Below the pieces are notes generated by a model. It had not been told where the DNA came from and searched no databases. It was given only the letters and a program-made list of their open reading frames with translations. From Wenzhouxiangellaceae bacterium (lineage in GTDB: Bacteria > Pseudomonadota > Gammaproteobacteria > Xanthomonadales > Wenzhouxiangellaceae): a stretch of DNA of 64,000 nt. Below, one piece after another: positions 59,176 to 64,000 of the stretch. The DNA lies in NCBI GenBank assembly GCA_007695005.1, contig REEQ01000053.1, positions 1-64,000 on the forward strand. Reading direction: 5' to 3'. The translations under genes and the position numbers were made by a program. The first letter of the stretch is position 1. The number at the start of each line of letters is the position of its first letter.

Positions 59176-59799
59176 TCACTGACAAAACGGCCGTACCTGG
59201 TACCAGCGGCGGCAGCGGAATCGTTGTTCGCAGCCGTTGAGCTGGCGCTGGTAGGCAAGCGCGCGGGCATCGACCCGGCTGGCGATTGACTGGAGCTGGC
59301 GGTTGTTGCGCCAGGCGCCGCGCTGAAAACCGGTATGGCCTTCGTGATAGGCGAGATAAAGATGGTAGGCATCGTTCTTGGCCAGGCCCAGGCGGCGGTG
59401 GCTGACATCGTTGTACCAGCCGATGAAGTCCAGGGCATCGGCCATGTTGCTGCGTCGCGCACGGCGATTGCCCGTGGCTTGCTGATAATCCGACCAGGCC
59501 GGATCCTGTGCCTGGGCATAGCCACGGGCCGAGGATGGTCGTCGGCCCGGAATCACGCCGAGATGGCGCCGGCGTTCTGGCCTGACGCGGGCGCGAAATG
59601 AGCTCTCCTGCTGCACAAAGGCCATCTGGATGGCAATTGGCGTGCCCCAGCGCCTTTCCGATGCCCGGGCATGGTCATACCATCGCGGGTTCTCGGCAAA
59701 GATGTTGCACAGATTGTCCTGATCCTGCGGCGGTCGCGTGGCGCAGCCTGCGCAGATCAGGATGCTCAGCAATGCGATCAGTATCATTCGCCGGTTCAT
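59176..59799 (-). CDS. lytic transglycosylase-like lipoprotein
   Basis: 207 residues with a lipoprotein signal (MILIALLSILICAGC). The lysozyme-like fold is read from IQMAFVQQESSFRARVRP (catalytic Glu about 66), SSARGYAQAQDPAWSDYQQATGNRRARRSNMADALDFIGWYND, and AYHLYLAYHEGHTGFQRGAW, as in SLT-type enzymes that cut peptidoglycan glycan strands. Two cysteines near the C-terminus may form a disulfide. ATG 59799 is chosen; 59784 is also possible. Confidence 0.85.
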   Translation of the reverse strand: MNRRMILIALLSILICAGCATRPPQDQDNLCNIFAENPRWYDHARASERRWGTPIAIQMAFVQQESSFRARVRPERRRHLGVIPGRRPSSARGYAQAQDPAWSDYQQATGNRRARRSNMADALDFIGWYNDVSHRRLGLAKNDAYHLYLAYHEGHTGFQRGAWRNNRQLQSIASRVDARALAYQRQLNGCEQRFRCRRWYQVRPFCQ

Positions 59800-59985
59800 C
59801 GGCAGGATTGTAGTGCACACAGACCTGCGCTGTCGGATCGAGCCTGTCCTGGATTGCTTCTGCTTTCCGGCCACGGCAACCGCCTTGTCGGGGCAGGTCT
59901 CCTGACCCTGGGCCGAAGCGGCTGAGCCAAACAGCTCGAGCAGGATCGGTTAGAGTCTGGCAAGGCGATCAGAAAGGATCATTCC

Positions 59986-61662
59986 ATGCTCTGGCAGGCT
60001 TTGAGCGCAGCGCGTGACCTGGGGCGAGTGCAAGACATAGCCGCAGTGCTGATCCGCTACGGATTCGGCGATCTGGTGCAGCGCATCGGCATGTCCGGGG
60101 CGCTGGAAAAGGCGGGCAAGGCCCTGCACTGGAAAAAGGGTGAGGAACTGGCCAGGCTGAAGCCGCCAGAGCGGGCGCGCCGGGTGATGGAAGAATTGGG
60201 CCCGACCTTTGTCAAGCTGGGGCAGGTGCTGGCAACGCGTGTCGATTTGTTCCCCGCGGACTGGTTGGCCGAATTTGCCAAGCTTCAGGACAAGGCTACG
60301 GAGCTTGCATGGGAGGACATCGAAGCCCAGCTGCGCGAAGATCTGGGTCAGCCGCCGGATGCCTTGTTCAAGGCGGTGGAGCATCAGCCGCTGGCTTCGG
60401 CCTCACTGGGCCAGGTGCACCGGGCCCAGCTGGAAGATGGTACCGAGGTAGTGCTCAAGGTCCGGCGGCCCGGCATCCGCACGGTCATAGAGGCAGATCT
60501 GCGACTGCTCAAGCGCCTGGCCGATATCATTGAATCCGAGGCGCCGGATCTGAAGCAGTACCGCCCGAAGGCGCTGGTCAGTCAGTTCTCCCGTTCGCTC
60601 AGGCGTGAACTGGACTTTGCCGCCGAGTGCCGTAACGCCGAGCGCATTGCCGAGGCCTTGGCTGAGGATTCCGGCATTGTCGTGCCAGTGGTGCACTGGG
60701 AGTGGACCGGCGAGCGCCTCAATGTGCAGCAGTTCATTGATGGTATTCCCGGTCGCGATTACGAAGCGGTGCGCCGGGCCGGCCTGGATACCCACGTGCT
60801 CGCCCAACGCGGTACCCGTGCGATTCTCGGCATGATTCTGGAAGATGGCTTTTTCCATGCCGACCCGCATCCCGGCAATATCCGTTATTTGCCGGGCAAC
60901 CAGATCGGTCTGCTTGACTTCGGCATGGTCGGGCGACTGACTGCGGATCGGCGTCAGGAGGTGGCAGAACTGCTCTACGGCCTGGTCGAACGTGATGCCG
61001 AGCAGGTGTCACGCATTCTGCTGGACTGGAGCGCTGACAGCCAAACCAGCCAGGACCAGCTGGAGGAAGACATAGCGCAGTTCATTGATCAGTATCACGG
61101 TGTTGCCCTGGAGCAATTGGATATGTCGGCGATGATTGCTGACATGACGGCAGTCTTGCGCCAGCATCACCTGGTGCTGCCGGCCGATCTGGTGTTGATG
61201 CTCAAGGCCTTCATTACCCTGGAAGGCATGGGTCGCTCGCTGGATCCCGAATTCGACATGGCGTCGGAGGCCGCACCGGTGGTTGAAGGGGTTCTGAAGA
61301 AACACTATTCACCGCTGGGCATGGCGCGCCGGGTGCAGAAGAACCTGGTCCAGACCTTGCGCGTGCTTGGCAATCTGCCGGATGACCTCAGCCGCCTGTT
61401 GCGTGCCGCCCGGCGCGGGCGGATAGAGGTTCACGTCGAGGTCAATTCCCTCAAGGAAGTCAGTTCGCGCCTCGACAAGGCGGTCAGTCGGTTGACCCTG
61501 GGCATCGTTACCGCCGCCCTGATCATCGGCTCGGCGATTGCGATGAATGTCGACACCTCGGAGACCGGCGTGCCGATGTTCGGCCTGTTGGGCTTCATTG
61601 GCGCCGCCCTCGGCGGTATCTGGCTGTTGCTTTCGATCTGGCGCAGCGGTCGCGAGGATTGA
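59986..61662 (+). CDS. ubiB: UbiB-family atypical kinase (AarF/ABC1)
   Basis: 558 residues required for ubiquinone synthesis. Family hallmarks: KLGQVLATRVDLFPADW (KxGQ, about 76), an Ala-rich nucleotide loop with ASLGQVHRAQLEDG in place of a P-loop, LDFAAECRNAERIA, FHADPHPGNIRYLPGNQIGLLDFGMVGRL (about 289-316), and two C-terminal helices (about 510-555). The ATG 59986 is preceded by AAAGGA. It is not next to ubiE/ubiJ, which is unusual for enterics but common elsewhere. Confidence 0.95.
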   Translation: MLWQALSAARDLGRVQDIAAVLIRYGFGDLVQRIGMSGALEKAGKALHWKKGEELARLKPPERARRVMEELGPTFVKLGQVLATRVDLFPADWLAEFAKLQDKATELAWEDIEAQLREDLGQPPDALFKAVEHQPLASASLGQVHRAQLEDGTEVVLKVRRPGIRTVIEADLRLLKRLADIIESEAPDLKQYRPKALVSQFSRSLRRELDFAAECRNAERIAEALAEDSGIVVPVVHWEWTGERLNVQQFIDGIPGRDYEAVRRAGLDTHVLAQRGTRAILGMILEDGFFHADPHPGNIRYLPGNQIGLLDFGMVGRLTADRRQEVAELLYGLVERDAEQVSRILLDWSADSQTSQDQLEEDIAQFIDQYHGVALEQLDMSAMIADMTAVLRQHHLVLPADLVLMLKAFITLEGMGRSLDPEFDMASEAAPVVEGVLKKHYSPLGMARRVQKNLVQTLRVLGNLPDDLSRLLRAARRGRIEVHVEVNSLKEVSSRLDKAVSRLTLGIVTAALIIGSAIAMNVDTSETGVPMFGLLGFIGAALGGIWLLLSIWRSGRED

Positions 61663-61682
61663 GTTCGGTCTTCTCCGGACTT

Positions 61683-63341
61683 TCAGTGCGCCTCATGCTC
61701 CAGTGCTTCCAGCCGCATTACAAAGCCTTGGACGCCAGCCCCAGGGGCGGACAGTTGCTCAAGGCTGAGTGCAAAGCGCCGGTTCCGACCTGGTTCCAGG
61801 CACCATCGCGAATGTCCCTTGCTGCCCGCGCTGGCGAGCAGCTCATTGAATGACTTTGACCAGTCGAACGGGCGGCACGCAGGATCTGCAGCGGTGTTTT
61901 CCGGAAATGTCGGCGCGGCGGCAGCAAGGTCCATCGTCAGCTTTGCACCGGATGTCAGGCGGTGTAGCTTTGCTGTGTCGTGGTGTGTTCTTTCAAACAC
62001 CCAGGCCGAGGATGCACCGATGGCTTCGAGTCTGAAACTTGACCCCGGCAGGGGCTTGATGATCAGCGCCGTGGTTTCGTCCACGCCAATGCCAAGTCGC
62101 TGCTGGCTGTCAGTGAGCAGGCGCAGCAGTCTGATCTGGCGCTGGCGTTCGGAGAAGTGGGTGTCGACGATGGCGAACGGCACGCTGCCCAGTCCGCCGG
62201 GAAGATGATAGGTCAGGCTGTCACCGTCCAGCCCCTGCGGGCAGCGACCTGAACGCTGGCAGCCGGGAGGCGGGGGTGGCGATGCTTTTGCTCCATACAA
62301 CAGCGCGGCCTGATTGCCACCATTGCTGATCATGGCGGCACCCGATTGCACGGCAGCACCGGCACTGGTGCCGCCCAGGGCCAGTTTGCCGCTTTCAAGC
62401 CGCAGCAGCACTCGCTCGAGCTCGGGCGTGGGCGCGCCATCGGCTGCACGAAAGGCATGCAGGGTCAGCCACTGGTCACCACCGTTGAGAAACAGGCCGT
62501 CGATTTTGTCGACCAGCTTGATTCCGGCCTCGCTTTCCGAGCAGAAGCGAACTTGCTGTTCGTATTGCCGGGGCCAGACCCGCTGCCGATCATGGCTGCC
62601 GAGCTCACTGGCCTGGAACTCGGCCAGCTGCTCGCATTGACCAAGCTCACGGGCACGATGCACAGCGGCGTCCAGCGGTAGCCAGATGACCTCGGCGCCA
62701 GCCTGCTCAAATACCTGCAGGTAGAAATCCAGTGCATCGTAAGGGTCGCGGGAGGATGCCGTGGAAACCGCGATCAACGGCCGCGGTCGCTCGCTGAGGG
62801 CCGCGGCCATGGCCACGAAGCGCTCGAATACTTCAACCGAGGCGCTGTTGCGACTGTGGGCGAGCTTGACCTGCTCGCGACGATCTCCGACTGGCTGCTG
62901 GAAGTGGTCGAGCAGACGCATCCATTGCTGATGATCGGCCGTCTGGTAGAGCGCTTCGCCGAGAATGTCTTCCCGGTCAGCCTGGTCGGGGAAACTGAGT
63001 CGGGTGCTCCGGATCAGGGCAGCCAGTTCCGCGCGCGTTTGCCATCGGCCATCGTCATCGCGCAGATGGACCAGAAGCTGCAGCCAATCCCGCGCCATGG
63101 ACTGGTCAGCGCTCTGGTCGACTGCTTCGGTCCAGCGCCTCAATGCCTCGGTGTCGATCCGAAAGCGATGCTCATCCAGTGCCTGTTCGGTCCAGTCCGT
63201 TGAGCCGCTGCACTGTGCCGGCGCCATCGACGAGCACACTGGCAGGTGACCGCCGGCCAGCATCACAGCTGCCGTTGCGGGTGTCGTAGTGGCCAGACAG
63301 ATGAGGATCGCTCCGCAGATCAGATACAGACAGTAGCGCAT
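61683..63341 (-). CDS. secreted cyanophycinase-like S51 peptidase
   Basis: 552 residues with a signal peptide (CLYLICGAILICLATTTPATA). The S51 core lies at about 185-430: GLFLNGGDQWLTL, nucleophile Ser326 in LGGTSAGAAV, DTHFSERQRQIRLLRLL, IGVDETTALII. An extra N-terminal domain of about 160 residues and a C-terminal extension make it much longer than the 270-residue cyanophycinases. It probably hydrolyses beta-aspartyl or related peptides outside the cytoplasm; no cyanophycin synthetase is in view. Confidence 0.88.
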   Translation of the reverse strand: MRYCLYLICGAILICLATTTPATAAVMLAGGHLPVCSSMAPAQCSGSTDWTEQALDEHRFRIDTEALRRWTEAVDQSADQSMARDWLQLLVHLRDDDGRWQTRAELAALIRSTRLSFPDQADREDILGEALYQTADHQQWMRLLDHFQQPVGDRREQVKLAHSRNSASVEVFERFVAMAAALSERPRPLIAVSTASSRDPYDALDFYLQVFEQAGAEVIWLPLDAAVHRARELGQCEQLAEFQASELGSHDRQRVWPRQYEQQVRFCSESEAGIKLVDKIDGLFLNGGDQWLTLHAFRAADGAPTPELERVLLRLESGKLALGGTSAGAAVQSGAAMISNGGNQAALLYGAKASPPPPPGCQRSGRCPQGLDGDSLTYHLPGGLGSVPFAIVDTHFSERQRQIRLLRLLTDSQQRLGIGVDETTALIIKPLPGSSFRLEAIGASSAWVFERTHHDTAKLHRLTSGAKLTMDLAAAAPTFPENTAADPACRPFDWSKSFNELLASAGSKGHSRWCLEPGRNRRFALSLEQLSAPGAGVQGFVMRLEALEHEAH

Positions 63342-63647
63342 GTTGGTCAGTTGGAGCCCGATTGACAGGGCGTGTAACCGTAATGTAGTCTTTGCCAGTA
63401 TTCAAGTTGATTTGCGAAACTCGCACGCGGCACACCTTATGACTACATCGCAAGCCGCAATTCTGGTCGCCGAGCTCAAGCCTTACGTGCCGACCGAGTA
63501 CCGCATCAGGTGCTTTTACCTTAGCGAGTGGTTTGACGAATAGCCAGTCCCCCGGTCAGCCCGGCCATGAAGCGGGCATTCCTGATCGTGAAACGTCACT
63601 AGACTTTTTGGCATGGGTCCATCGCACCCATGCGGGGAGATTTGGCA
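63342..63647. other. intergenic/leader region before the TonB receptor
   Basis: 306 bases with no convincing gene. TTGACA (63362-63367) and TAGTCT (63386-63391) could be a promoter with an 18-base spacer. A perfect hairpin GCATGGGT/ACCCATGC (63611-63618/63626-63633) abuts the GGGGAGA ribosome site (63634-63640). Confidence 0.5.
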
Positions 63648-64000
63648 ATGAATACTGTTTTGAAGTGCGGCATTCTGCCGCTCACCCTGGCTGTCGGCGC
63701 AGCGCTGGCTCAGCAGCCCTTGGAAGACGAGGGCGACCGACCGCTGGACACCATCACGGTGACCGGCACCCGCATCACCGGCATCGACGTGGAGGGCTCG
63801 CAACCGCTGATCGTCATTTCCCGCGAGGATATCGAGAGCTCTGGCGCTGATAACCTCATCGACTTGTTCGAAACCCTGACTGCGACCGGTGGCGGTGAAG
63901 GTACTTTCTCTACCCGCACGGCGGGAGCTCTGTCCGGCAGTTCACCGGTGGGTTCGGCCGGGGTCTCCCTGCGCGGGCTCGGCACGGCCTCGACCCTGAC
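63648..64000 (+). CDS. TonB-dependent receptor, 5' part only
   Basis: The gene runs off the right edge; 117 codons are present. ATG 63648 has GGGGAGA eight bases upstream. Signal peptide (MNTVLKCGILPLTLAVGAALA), then a TonB-box/plug start LDTITVTGTRITGIDVEGSQPLIVISREDIESSGADNLIDLFETL, and GSAGVSLRGLGTAST, typical of the plug of outer-membrane receptors abundant in Xanthomonadales-like bacteria. The substrate is unknown. The N-terminus is complete; the C-terminus is missing because of the window, not a mutation. Confidence 0.88.
   Translation, partial: MNTVLKCGILPLTLAVGAALAQQPLEDEGDRPLDTITVTGTRITGIDVEGSQPLIVISREDIESSGADNLIDLFETLTATGGGEGTFSTRTAGALSGSSPVGSAGVSLRGLGTASTL

Noticed and set aside
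63439-63543. 34-codon frame (MTTSQAAILVAELKPY...) before the TonB receptor
   Set aside because: No ribosome site and no recognisable family; too short to support, though it could be revisited with expression data.

Overview
The window looks like a chromosomal segment from a free-living gammaproteobacterium. GC content is high. Icd, LolA, FtsK, Aat, GreB, RlmE-FtsH-FolP-GlmM, UbiB, YhcB/ZapG, LexA and OxyR are all of the gammaproteobacterial kind. The phhAB, ald and TgpA-type genes, together with a secreted CotH-type protein ending in a short aromatic/acidic tail, fit a relative of the Xanthomonadales/Chromatiales (for example Wenzhouxiangellaceae-like). That placement is inference. No phage, integrase, transposase, CRISPR array or rRNA operon was seen.

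Layout. 1-9.8 kb: a very large secreted CotH-kinase/lamin-tail protein, then fumC, greB, an Hsp20 gene with a textbook sigma-32 promoter, plsC and a rhomboid protease. 9.8-18.2 kb: a SRPBCC protein and a Rossmann/DUF2520 protein converge on aat, an acetyltransferase and trxB; ald, ftsK and lolA then run rightward. 18.2-19.4 kb: a serine-tRNA locus with intact tRNA-Ser(GGA) and tRNA-Ser(UGA). Between them lie three head-to-tail 174-bp repeats, each ending in a copy of the tRNA-Ser(GGA) 3' end; upstream is a truncated tRNA-Ser copy carrying a long palindrome. 19.4-24.3 kb: icd, a ferritin-like protein and an omega-amidase-type enzyme converge on lexA, which has a clear SOS box, followed by an Slp lipoprotein. 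24.4-29.5 kb (minus strand): a tight five-gene set phhA-phhB-moxR-DUF58-tgpA. 29.5-33.1 kb: an FAD amine oxidase, a gene-free stretch with a paired CTAGGAAA operator and three hairpins ending in a strong terminator (candidate small RNA), then prpB-prpC.

33.3-40.0 kb: a DUF502 protein and a small membrane/coiled-coil protein, an aspartoacylase-family enzyme, and a Gld-type ABC exporter operon (ATPase, permease, GldG-like, DUF4340). 40-42.3 kb: an oxidative-stress module of oxyR, ahpC and an ahpD-like gene, with a complete four-element OxyR box. 42.4-45.7 kb: a thioesterase, a CHASE-GGDEF protein and a YfcC transporter. 45.9-50.9 kb: rlmE-ftsH-folP-glmM. 50.9-57.2 kb: a 2OG-Fe(II) oxygenase, YigZ, XseA, a glycosyltransferase, a GNAT-nitrilase fusion and ZapG/YhcB. 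57.3-64 kb: a PQQ-type sugar dehydrogenase, a small membrane protein, a 177-bp element with perfect 17-bp inverted ends, a lytic transglycosylase lipoprotein, ubiB, a secreted S51 peptidase, and the start of a TonB-dependent receptor cut off by the window edge.

Most genes are ordinary housekeeping. The unusual content is in non-coding DNA: the rtT-like tRNA-Ser repeat array, the candidate small RNA before prpB, the inverted-repeat element, and several genes whose only visible signal is a -10-like hexamer 6-8 nt before the ATG (possible leaderless mRNAs).
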